Shown here one piece after another: positions 1-5,861 of a stretch of DNA of 14,093 nucleotides (the stretch's first letter is position 1; each line of letters begins with the position of its first letter). The DNA is taken from positions 1 through 14,093 of the forward strand of contig JAYTOA010000155.1 of the NCBI GenBank assembly GCA_043748015.1, read 5' to 3'. The position numbers were made by a program, and so were the translations under genes. Source of the stretch: JAIBBG01 sp043748015 (GTDB taxonomy: Bacteria > Bacteroidota > Bacteroidia > Flavobacteriales_D > Sanyastnellaceae). Below the pieces are notes generated by a model, which was not told the DNA's origin, did no database searches, and saw only the letters and a program-made list of their open reading frames with translations.

Positions 1-1
1 C

Positions 2-67
2 TTGAATTTGGCAGTAAACTTTCTTCTGGTTCTTTTCATTGTCATCGGATTTATTTATCAAACTTAA
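2..67 (+). CDS. C-terminal end of an unknown protein with a terminal hydrophobic segment (partial)
   Basis: This frame is open from the window edge to a TAA at 65-67. It reads as a strongly hydrophobic stretch (…NFLLVLFIVIGFIYQT) that could be a C-terminal membrane helix. Only 21 codons are visible, so neither family nor function can be named. The helix-like composition is the only support. The stretch could instead be a chance frame upstream of, or inside, the damaged thioredoxin sequence that follows at once. Confidence 0.25.
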   Translation: MNLAVNFLLVLFIVIGFIYQT

Positions 68-227
68 CCGATGGTCCGAAATGTTAGCAGTAATACACAT
101 CGCCAATTCACTCGAAATACGGGGAATTCCAACCTTGGTCATTTTCAGGGAAGGAAAATTACTCTGGCGTCGGAGCGGAGTGATGAGCGCGCCTCAATTG
201 AAAGATGCCATCCATCAATATATTTGA
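68..227 (+). pseudogene. Broken thioredoxin, C-terminal half only
   Basis: The end of this stretch is clearly thioredoxin-like: IANSLEIRGIPTLVIF, containing the cis-proline motif IPT, then GKLLWRRSG and a final helix ending in TGA at 225-227. No WCxPC active site precedes it in any frame inside the window. The piece expected just before it, NVSSNTH, lies in a different frame (codons from about 79). If the two frames are joined near 97-100, the distance from NV to IRGIPT matches E. coli TrxA (12 residues between N and IRG). This suggests a small indel, or a decayed or misassembled gene. The intact frame alone offers only a 48-residue ORF from the ATG at 81, too short for a working thioredoxin. 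It sits 2 nt upstream of the next gene, which also carries a thioredoxin domain. The thioredoxin identity is fairly sure; its status as a pseudogene is less so. Confidence 0.5.
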
Positions 228-229
228 AC

Positions 230-970
230 ATGAAAAAAATCAGTCGTCTTTTTCTGATAGCAGTATTCACTTTTAGCATCGCTTCTTGTGCGCAGAACAA
301 CGTGAGTAGCGAAAAAAACGCTAGAATTGCTTTGCTGGATGCTTCGGCATTCAAAGATGCCATGGCGAAAGCACAAGACAAGCAAATCATTGATGTTAGA
401 ACACCGGAAGAATTCAACTCCGGATATATCGATGGCGCTCGAAACTTCAATATTTATGACCGGGATTTTGAACAGAAATTAAACAGTTTGGACAAAACCA
501 AGCCCGTATTTGTTTATTGTAAAGGAGGTGGAAGAAGTGCTGATGCATCAGATAAAATGAAATCTCTAGGCTTCAGTGAAGTGTATGATATGAAAGGTGG
601 AATTATGGCTTGGGGAAATCAGGATTTGCCGGTAACATCTTCAGCTCCGAAAACTGCCGACCTGTTCTTCCGAAAGGACTACGATGCGTTGATAGAACAG
701 AATCTACCTGTGCTGATTGACTACTACGCAACTTGGTGCGCACCCTGCAAAAAAATGGAGCCAATCCTCGACAAACTTTCAAAGGAGTTTGAAGGAAAGT
801 TGCTCATCAAAAGAGTGAACGTAGATGAAGCTAAAGCACTTGTGAAAGAACTACAGATTCAGAATATTCCAGTGATTACAACACACAAAGCAGGCAAAGA
901 GATAGAACACGTCAACGGTTTTCAATCTGAAGAACAGATGCGTGCTATGATAAATGAATTGCTTCATTGA
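230..970 (+). CDS. Rhodanese-thioredoxin fusion lipoprotein
   Basis: The protein has 246 residues. The start is the ATG at 230, because it gives a classic lipoprotein signal (MKK, hydrophobic core, lipobox IASC with Cys20); the frame is open further upstream but without such a signal. Residues about 33-135 form a rhodanese domain: IIDVRTPEEF at 53-62, then the six-residue active loop CKGGGR with catalytic Cys97, then GGIMAW. Residues about 145-246 form a thioredoxin domain with WCAPC (Cys170 and Cys173) and cis-proline Pro214 in NIPV. It is likely anchored in the outer membrane facing the periplasm; no obvious surface-export signal follows Cys20. A plausible role, inferred only, is sulfur transfer in which the thioredoxin half reduces the persulfide on Cys97 or acts as a general thiol reductant. 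Both domains are recognised with confidence; the physiological substrate is unknown. Confidence 0.88.
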   Translation: MKKISRLFLIAVFTFSIASCAQNNVSSEKNARIALLDASAFKDAMAKAQDKQIIDVRTPEEFNSGYIDGARNFNIYDRDFEQKLNSLDKTKPVFVYCKGGGRSADASDKMKSLGFSEVYDMKGGIMAWGNQDLPVTSSAPKTADLFFRKDYDALIEQNLPVLIDYYATWCAPCKKMEPILDKLSKEFEGKLLIKRVNVDEAKALVKELQIQNIPVITTHKAGKEIEHVNGFQSEEQMRAMINELLH

Positions 971-996
971 AGTAGTTCTTCCTGCGATTAATTTCG
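967..996 (+). promoter_or_regulatory. Candidate Bacteroidota promoter for purK
   Basis: A TTG at 967-969 and TAATTTCG at 989-996, separated by 19 nt, resemble the Bacteroidota -33/-7 consensus (TTG and TAnnTTTG) with one mismatch. The -7 element ends only 4 nt before the GTG start, so the transcript would begin at or very near the start codon. The -33 element overlaps the end of the preceding gene. Confidence 0.45.
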
Positions 997-1000
997 CGGC

Positions 1001-2143
1001 GTGATTCCATTTTACAACAAGCATTTTAAACTTGGTATTCTCGGTGGTGGTCAACTCGGCCGCATGCTCATTCAGGATGCAATCAACTATGACATAAGTG
1101 TTCATGTATTGGATCCTTCGGATGAGGCTCCTTGCAAATACATCGCTCATCATTTTGTGAAAGGTGATTTCAACGATTATAATACTGTGCTGAATTTTGG
1201 TCGTGAACTCGATGTGATCTCCATCGAAATCGAACATGTCAATACGGATGCTCTCGAAACTTTGGAAAAACTCGGAAAGAAAGTTTATCCAGCGCCAGCG
1301 TTTCTGAAAATGGTCCAGGACAAAGGACTACAAAAGGAATTTTACCAAAAAAACAATATCAATACTGCTCCTTTTGAATTGGTGAAAAGTCGCAGGGAGA
1401 TTTCCACCACATCCATAAGTTTTCCTTGCATCCAAAAATTACGCAGAGGAGGATATGATGGGAAAGGAGTGCAGATGATTCACAGCGCTGAAAATCTAGA
1501 GATTGCATTTGACGAACCGAGCATTCTTGAGAAAAAAGTCGACATCAAAAAAGAAATCGCTGTAATTGTCGCGCGCAATGAAAGTGGCGAAATCAAAACG
1601 TTTCCGTTGGTTGAAATGGAATTCAATCCTGAAGCCAATCTGGTGGAATTTCTTTTCAGCCCTACCACAGTTTCTCAAAAAATCGAAGACGAAGCCATTG
1701 CACTTGCGAAGAAAATTGTCAGCGTTTCTAATTTTGTGGGACTACTCGCGGTGGAATTGTTTGTCGATCAAAACGACAATGTCATTGTAAACGAAATGGC
1801 GCCACGCCCACACAACAGCGGACATCACACAATAGAAGCTTGCTCCACTTCTCAATACGAACAACTTCTGCGTGCCATCATGAATATGCCGCTCGGAGAC
1901 ACGGCTCTGTTACGTCCAGCTGTCATGATCAATCTTCTGGGCGAAAAAGGCTATTCCGGTCCGGTGAAGTATGAAGGATTAGAAGACGCATTAGCATGTT
2001 CGGGAGTTCATGTTCATCTTTATGGTAAAAGTGAAACCAATCCTTTCCGAAAAATGGGACATATCACCGTTACGGCGGAAAAGCTAGATACCGCGCAGCA
2101 ACAGGCGCGCAAAATTGCTACGACGGTAAGGGTAATCGCATAA
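1001..2143 (+). CDS. purK: N5-carboxyaminoimidazole ribonucleotide synthase (PurK)
   Basis: PurK is an ATP-grasp enzyme that uses ATP and bicarbonate to convert AIR to N5-CAIR in purine synthesis, supplying PurE. The 380-residue length fits the family. Visible marks are the N-terminal glycine-rich loop GILGGGQLGRML (residues 12-23), the ATP-grasp loop RRGGYDGKG near residue 150, and the metal/substrate segment VNEMAPRPHNSGH (263-275), all strongly conserved in PurK. The start is a GTG: the same frame has a TAA at 989-991 and no other usable start before the glycine loop. purE is not in the window, so the usual purE-purK pairing is not seen here. The preceding gene ends 30 nt upstream and looks unrelated, and a promoter-like element lies in the gap, so purK is probably transcribed on its own. 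Confidence 0.95.
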   Translation: MIPFYNKHFKLGILGGGQLGRMLIQDAINYDISVHVLDPSDEAPCKYIAHHFVKGDFNDYNTVLNFGRELDVISIEIEHVNTDALETLEKLGKKVYPAPAFLKMVQDKGLQKEFYQKNNINTAPFELVKSRREISTTSISFPCIQKLRRGGYDGKGVQMIHSAENLEIAFDEPSILEKKVDIKKEIAVIVARNESGEIKTFPLVEMEFNPEANLVEFLFSPTTVSQKIEDEAIALAKKIVSVSNFVGLLAVELFVDQNDNVIVNEMAPRPHNSGHHTIEACSTSQYEQLLRAIMNMPLGDTALLRPAVMINLLGEKGYSGPVKYEGLEDALACSGVHVHLYGKSETNPFRKMGHITVTAEKLDTAQQQARKIATTVRVIA

Positions 2144-2189
2144 CAACATCTTGGCCATTCAATCAACCCCACTTCCCTATGTGGTAAAT

Positions 2190-2232
2190 TGTGTAAAAAC
2201 CACGCATGCATTTTCACTCATTCTTTTACACA
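2190..2232 (+). repeat. 9-bp inverted repeat upstream of thyA
   Basis: TGTGTAAAA at 2190-2198 and TTTTACACA at 2224-2232 are perfect inverted repeats separated by 25 nt. The right arm lies just upstream of the -7-like element of thyA, where a regulator could block or guide RNA polymerase. The arms could be an operator for the thyA-folA unit or could be chance; no matching regulator is encoded in the window. Confidence 0.4.
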
Positions 2233-2237
2233 GAGAA

Positions 2238-2245
2238 TAAATTCG
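2238..2245 (+). promoter_or_regulatory. Candidate -7 promoter element for thyA
   Basis: TAAATTCG resembles the Bacteroidota TAnnTTTG element with one mismatch and ends 4 nt before the ATG at 2250. The spacing and the following bases (CGGC, then the start codon) are the same as upstream of purK. No convincing TTG is seen at the -33 position, which lowers confidence. Confidence 0.4.
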
Positions 2246-2249
2246 CGGC

Positions 2250-3044
2250 ATGAAACAATACCACGAATTGTTGAAGCATTTGCTGGATAGCGGTGCAAAA
2301 AAGAATGACAGAACCGGAACCGGAACATTAAGCGTTTTCGGTTATCAGATGCGTTTCAATCTGCAAGAGGGCTTTCCCCTGCTTACAACAAAAAAACTTC
2401 ACACCAAGTCTATCATACATGAGTTGCTTTGGTTTCTAAAAGGCGATACTAATATTGCTTATCTCAAAGAAAATGGTGTGCGTATATGGGATGAATGGGC
2501 TGATGATGCTGGAAACCTGGGACCCGTCTATGGCTATCAGTGGCGTTCATGGCCTAATCCTGATGGCACTCACACAGATCAGATCAAGAATCTCATTGAA
2601 GGAATTCAAAAAAATCCTGACGGCAGAAGGCACATTGTAAGTGCATGGAATCCTTCGTTCATCGATCAGATGGCGCTTCCGCCATGCCATTGTTTGTTTC
2701 AGTTTTATGTTGCCGACGGAAAACTTTCATGTCAGTTGTATCAGCGCAGTTGCGACACCTTTCTTGGTGTACCATTCAACATCGCCAGCTATGCATTGCT
2801 CACCTTGATGATTGCACAAGTTTGTGATCTCGAACCGGGTGATTTTGTTTGGACCGGCGGTGATGTGCATCTTTATTCTAATCATATCGATCAAGCAAAC
2901 GAGCAGCTCAAAAGAGAATTGAGAACATTGCCTACCATGAAAATCAATCCCGATGTAAGAAACATTTTCGACTTTGAGTTTGAAGATTTCACACTGGAAA
3001 ATTATGATCCTCATCCACACATCAAAGCAGCGGTGGCTGTCTAA
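2250..3044 (+). CDS. thyA: Thymidylate synthase (ThyA)
   Basis: ThyA methylates dUMP to dTMP, using 5,10-methylenetetrahydrofolate as both carbon donor and reductant and releasing dihydrofolate. The protein has 264 residues, the same as the E. coli enzyme, and aligns with it from the first residue (MKQY), which fixes the start. Visible motifs are NDRTGTGT (19-26, phosphate-binding Arg21), the nucleophile Cys146 in LPPCHC, CQLYQRSCD with its paired arginine region, FNIASYALL, and the C-terminal DPHPHIKAAVAV with the mobile terminal valine. The ADDAG-to-GPVYG region is short, as in the E. coli-type enzyme. folA follows after 7 nt, so the enzyme that regenerates tetrahydrofolate from the dihydrofolate made here is co-expressed. 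Confidence 0.98.
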   Translation: MKQYHELLKHLLDSGAKKNDRTGTGTLSVFGYQMRFNLQEGFPLLTTKKLHTKSIIHELLWFLKGDTNIAYLKENGVRIWDEWADDAGNLGPVYGYQWRSWPNPDGTHTDQIKNLIEGIQKNPDGRRHIVSAWNPSFIDQMALPPCHCLFQFYVADGKLSCQLYQRSCDTFLGVPFNIASYALLTLMIAQVCDLEPGDFVWTGGDVHLYSNHIDQANEQLKRELRTLPTMKINPDVRNIFDFEFEDFTLENYDPHPHIKAAVAV

Positions 3045-3051
3045 TTAAAAT

Positions 3052-3630
3052 ATGGAAGAAGAAAATATCGTCACGCCACGGCCCAAAGTGGTGATTATCG
3101 CAGCCGTTGGGCGAAATCGTGAATTGGGAAAAGACAACGAACTGCTCTGGCATCTTGGAGAAGACATGCGTTTTTTCAAAGAGCAAACGGTGAGACATTT
3201 TGTAATCATGGGTCGCAAAAGTTATGAGAGCATACCAAAAAAATACAGGCCACTTCCGGATCGCGTCAACATCATCATCAGCCGTGATTCCGAATATTTA
3301 GCCGAAGAGTGTTACACATTCACCAATCTGAAAGATGCCCTTGATCTAGCCCACGAAAACGGCGAAGAAAAAGTCTTCATTATCGGTGGCGGAGAGATCT
3401 ACAAAAAAGCTTTGGATGAAGGTCTGGTAGATGAAATGTATTTGACTCATGTGCAAGCAGAATTTGCCGATGCGCAGGTATTTTTTCCCGCCTTCGAACA
3501 TTTGGCATGGAATAAGCAACACGTAAAATCATTGCTTGCTGACAGTTTGAATGAATTCGCGTTTGACATATTCCATTATGTAAAACCTGAATCAACTGCA
3601 GTTCCTACACCAAGCGAACAAGCACCGTAA
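3052..3630 (+). CDS. folA: Dihydrofolate reductase (FolA)
   Basis: The protein reduces dihydrofolate to tetrahydrofolate with NADPH, completing the thymidylate cycle with ThyA just upstream. It has 192 residues. Visible features are the first strand VVIIAAVG (13-20), the substrate loop with Trp33 and the acidic Asp38 (equivalent to E. coli Asp27) in WHLGED, the NADPH-binding MGRKSYESIP (53-62), LPDRVNIIISR, and FIIGGGEIYKKAL near 109-121. The usual proline before the loop tryptophan is replaced (LLW rather than LPW), and GED replaces the common PAD. Both the N-terminus (about 11 residues before the first strand) and the C-terminus (a Pro/Ser/Thr-rich tail of about 16 residues) are longer than in E. 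coli FolA. No Shine-Dalgarno is visible, as expected for this phylum. Confidence 0.95.
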   Translation: MEEENIVTPRPKVVIIAAVGRNRELGKDNELLWHLGEDMRFFKEQTVRHFVIMGRKSYESIPKKYRPLPDRVNIIISRDSEYLAEECYTFTNLKDALDLAHENGEEKVFIIGGGEIYKKALDEGLVDEMYLTHVQAEFADAQVFFPAFEHLAWNKQHVKSLLADSLNEFAFDIFHYVKPESTAVPTPSEQAP

Positions 3631-3655
3631 TTTTATGCAACTAAAAAACTTCGTC

Positions 3656-4465
3656 ATGACAAAGAATCTCATCAAAGGAATCGTATTGATTTGCATCGTG
3701 ATCGCATTTACATCCTGTAGACGCGAGAAAAAAGAAACGCTGGGAAATACCATCACTATCGACAACAGCACTGCAGAAAATCTTTTCTCTGACCTTTTCA
3801 AAGTGGCCAACAATGTATCGCAAAGCGAAGACGGCATTCGCGAAAACGGCATTGGATGTATTGATTCGATCTATGTGGACACGTTGAGTATGCCGCGAAC
3901 AGTGATGATCGACTTTGGAACGGATGATTGTGTTGGTGATGATGGTAGAATTCGCAAAGGAAAAATTCATATCACCTACACAGGGCGATACAGAGATGTC
4001 GGAACCATTATCACCATCACTCCGGATAATTTCACATCGAATGGATACCTCGTCCAGGGATCACAGACCGTTACCAATCTTGGAGAGAATGCGAACAGCC
4101 AGCTTTCATATTCTGTTAATGTGAACGGCAGCATAACAGCTCCTGCGAATGCATGGTCATCACAATGGACCAGTCAACGGACAAGAACGTGGGTTCAAGG
4201 ACAAAACACTTTGACATGGTTGGATGATGTTTACGACATCACCGGCACCGCTTCCGGTGTCAATCGCAACGGACTTGCGTACACGGTCAGTGTCACCAGC
4301 CCTCTTCGTGCTAAATTGGTTTGTCCGTGGATTGTAAGTGGAACTATGATTTTGACACCTGAGGGCTACGACGCACGTGTCATTGACTTTGGAAACGGTG
4401 AATGCAACAATGCATTCACAGTAACCGTGAATGGCGAAACTGTTCAATACGGAACTGGCGATTAA
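3656..4465 (+). CDS. Lipoprotein of unknown function
   Basis: The protein has 269 residues from the ATG at 3656. An ATG at 3635 would add seven residues and cannot be excluded. The chosen start gives a compact signal with MTKNLIK, a hydrophobic core and the lipobox FTSC (Cys21). The mature part is rich in Thr, Ser, Gly and Asn, with alternating polar and hydrophobic residues, suggesting a beta-rich secreted fold. A similar motif appears twice: MIDFGTDDC (84-92), followed by GRIRKGKIHITYTG, and VIDFGNGEC (242-250), followed by TVTVNG. This may mean two related modules. No catalytic motif is recognised. It begins 4-25 nt after folA, so it is probably co-transcribed with thyA-folA. That need not mean a shared function. 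Confidence 0.75.
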   Translation: MTKNLIKGIVLICIVIAFTSCRREKKETLGNTITIDNSTAENLFSDLFKVANNVSQSEDGIRENGIGCIDSIYVDTLSMPRTVMIDFGTDDCVGDDGRIRKGKIHITYTGRYRDVGTIITITPDNFTSNGYLVQGSQTVTNLGENANSQLSYSVNVNGSITAPANAWSSQWTSQRTRTWVQGQNTLTWLDDVYDITGTASGVNRNGLAYTVSVTSPLRAKLVCPWIVSGTMILTPEGYDARVIDFGNGECNNAFTVTVNGETVQYGTGD

Positions 4466-4495
4466 ACAAATTCCTATTGAAAAAATAGTATGCAT

Positions 4496-4527
4496 GTGAC
4501 CGGTATATCCGGTCACTTTGCTTTATT
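4496..4527 (+). terminator. Hairpin terminator after the thyA-folA-lipoprotein unit
   Basis: GTGACCGG (4496-4503) and CCGGTCAC (4509-4516) form a perfect 8-bp, GC-rich stem with a 5-nt TATAT loop, followed by TTTGCTTTATT. The stem lies 30 nt after the lipoprotein stop. The downstream tract is only moderately T-rich, so termination may be partial. It overlaps the upstream ATG of the next frame, which argues against that start. Confidence 0.6.
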
Positions 4528-4537
4528 GCATCATCAA

Positions 4538-5110
4538 ATGATCAATCAATTCTTTTTTGACGGTATCAGTCACATCACTGATACCAGTGGATATGATCAC
4601 ATGCTGTTTCTTGTGGCATTGTGCGCACCGTTTGCCTTTCGGCAATGGAAGACGCTGGTTTGGCTTGCTACAGCGTTCACCGTTGGCCACAGTCTTTCAT
4701 TGATACTTGCAGGATTGGACATTATCCGATTTCCCTCGATTCTGATTGAGATATTGATTCCTGTAACAATCATCATTACATGTGTCCTCAATTTTACTGA
4801 GCGCAATAAATCTTTTGAGGGAATCAAGCCTATTCGTTACTTGGCCACAATTGGCTTTGGAGTGATACACGGCATGGGGTTTTCGAGTTATTTCAGAATG
4901 CTGTTCGATGATTCATCGGAAGTTGTTCAAAGACTATTGTTTTTCAATCTCGGAGTTGAGGCGGGACAAATTCTCATCATCCTTGTCTACTTGCTCATCG
5001 CTGCTCTTATCGTTCGCAGTGGGTTCAAGCAGAAAAAAGTATCCGATATCGTTTCGATTTGTGCGCTACTGATTTCAACCTATTTACTTTTCGAAAAAAT
5101 TGTAAGTTGA
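4538..5110 (+). CDS. HupE/UreJ-like multi-pass membrane protein
   Basis: The protein has 190 residues from the ATG at 4538. A start at 4490 would place the first residues within the upstream hairpin, so the later start is preferred. The sequence is mostly hydrophobic, with about six membrane segments. The marks of the family are GYDHMLFLVAL near the N-terminus, FTVGHSLSLILAGL, a segment ending in ITCVLNF, and GFGVIHGMGFSSYF, which keep the conserved His residues in DHMLF, GHSL and IHGMGF. HupE and UreJ proteins are linked to nickel or cobalt uptake in other bacteria; the branch found in Bacteroidota has no firm function. No hydrogenase or urease genes are seen nearby, so metal transport is a family-based guess. 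Confidence 0.8.
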   Translation: MINQFFFDGISHITDTSGYDHMLFLVALCAPFAFRQWKTLVWLATAFTVGHSLSLILAGLDIIRFPSILIEILIPVTIIITCVLNFTERNKSFEGIKPIRYLATIGFGVIHGMGFSSYFRMLFDDSSEVVQRLLFFNLGVEAGQILIILVYLLIAALIVRSGFKQKKVSDIVSICALLISTYLLFEKIVS

Positions 5111-5138
5111 ATCGCAATGCATGCAGATGAAAGAGGCC

Positions 5139-5146
5139 TAAATTTG
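5139..5146 (+). promoter_or_regulatory. Candidate -7 promoter element for yidD
   Basis: TAAATTTG matches the Bacteroidota TAnnTTTG -7 consensus fully and ends 8 nt before the GTG of yidD. The nearest upstream TTG (5107-5109) is 29 nt away, too far for a good -33 element, so the call rests on the -7 element alone. Confidence 0.4.
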
Positions 5147-5154
5147 CGCCTCAC

Positions 5155-5403
5155 GTGTTGAAAATTATCAGAAAAATATTCATCTTCCCCATCAGAATTT
5201 ATCAGGCGGTTTTGTCTCCCTGGCTAGGTTCCAGATGTCGTTTCGAGCCTTCCTGCTCGCAATACACGGCCGAAGCAATTCTGGAATGGGGAATTTTCAA
5301 GGGCACATGGCTAGGCGTCAAGCGCATTTCAAGGTGCCATCCCTGGGGAAGCCATGGACATGATCCTGTACCACCGAAATCAAATCAAAATCCAATAAAA
5401 TGA
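5155..5403 (+). CDS. yidD: Membrane protein insertion efficiency factor (YidD)
   Basis: YidD is a small membrane-associated protein that aids insertion of inner-membrane proteins, acting with YidC. The 82 residues carry the family signature nearly in full: an amphipathic N-terminal helix with KIFIFPIRIYQ, then LSPWLGSRCRFEPSCSQY (20-37) with Cys28 and Cys34, then WGIFKGTWLGVKRISRCHP with Cys61, and the final GHDPVP (68-73). The start is a GTG at 5155; the adjacent TTG at 5158 would remove one residue. In many bacteria yidD lies beside rnpA and yidC, but here it heads a group with a small lipoprotein and hemB. Its stop overlaps the next start (ATGA), implying coupled translation. Confidence 0.92.
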   Translation: MLKIIRKIFIFPIRIYQAVLSPWLGSRCRFEPSCSQYTAEAILEWGIFKGTWLGVKRISRCHPWGSHGHDPVPPKSNQNPIK

Positions 5404-5858
5404 AATCATCTTTCAAACTTTTTACGCTGCTTTTTGCCAGCGCAACATTGGCCGCTTGTGTTACTTCTGAAAGCGAAATGCTGAAACAAGCGCGAACAAT
5501 TCAAAACGAGATGATGGGTCAAATTACAATGCTCGACTCTACAATGACTGCAAAACTTGGGGAATTGAACGAGGCGCATTCAATAATGGCGATGGATTCA
5601 ACGTTAAGCGCGGATTCTGTGAAGATGCAATCTTTCATTCAATCGAAAGAGAGAATTGACAATGTCAGCAATTTGCAATCATCATTGATGGATTGGAAAA
5701 TCAATTTGAAAATGTTACCCTCAGAAGGTGATATGAAAAATGGTGCGGATAATCCATTTGGCGAAAAGGCAAAGGACCAAGAGATATTAATGGAAATCAA
5801 AAAAGCACAAGACGAATTCAGCGCTTTGAAAATGAAGGCTGATGCAGCTATGAAATAA
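5400..5858 (+). CDS. Small Met-rich coiled-coil lipoprotein, unknown function
   Basis: The protein has 152 residues with a clear lipoprotein signal: MKSSFK, a hydrophobic core and the lipobox LAAC (Cys20). The mature part is highly charged, rich in Met, Ala, Lys, Glu and Ser, lacks further cysteine, and shows heptad-like spacing that suggests helices or coiled coil, with a Pro/Gly/Asn-rich break near residues 105-125 (LPSEGDMKNGADNPFGEK). No enzyme motif is present. The start overlaps the yidD stop by 4 nt, and hemB begins 3 nt after its stop, so it belongs to a tight transcription unit. I do not recognise the family with confidence. It probably sits in the periplasm, attached to a membrane. 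Confidence 0.78.
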   Translation: MKSSFKLFTLLFASATLAACVTSESEMLKQARTIQNEMMGQITMLDSTMTAKLGELNEAHSIMAMDSTLSADSVKMQSFIQSKERIDNVSNLQSSLMDWKINLKMLPSEGDMKNGADNPFGEKAKDQEILMEIKKAQDEFSALKMKADAAMK

Positions 5859-5861
5859 AGG

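Noticed and set aside
71..229. Longer start for the rhodanese-thioredoxin gene at ATG 71
   Set aside because: It would put 53 residues unrelated to a signal peptide before a clean lipoprotein signal starting at 230, and the region codes for a thioredoxin remnant in another frame.
851..1237. 128-codon open frame on the minus strand
   Set aside because: It spans the end of the rhodanese-thioredoxin gene and the start of purK antisense, with no domain signal.
2169..2184. Short CCAC/GTGG stem after purK as a terminator
   Set aside because: The stem is only 4 bp with an 8-nt loop and no T tract follows.
4490..4537. Longer start for the HupE-like gene at ATG 4490
   Set aside because: The added codons fall in the terminator-like hairpin, and the family N-terminus is already present from 4538.
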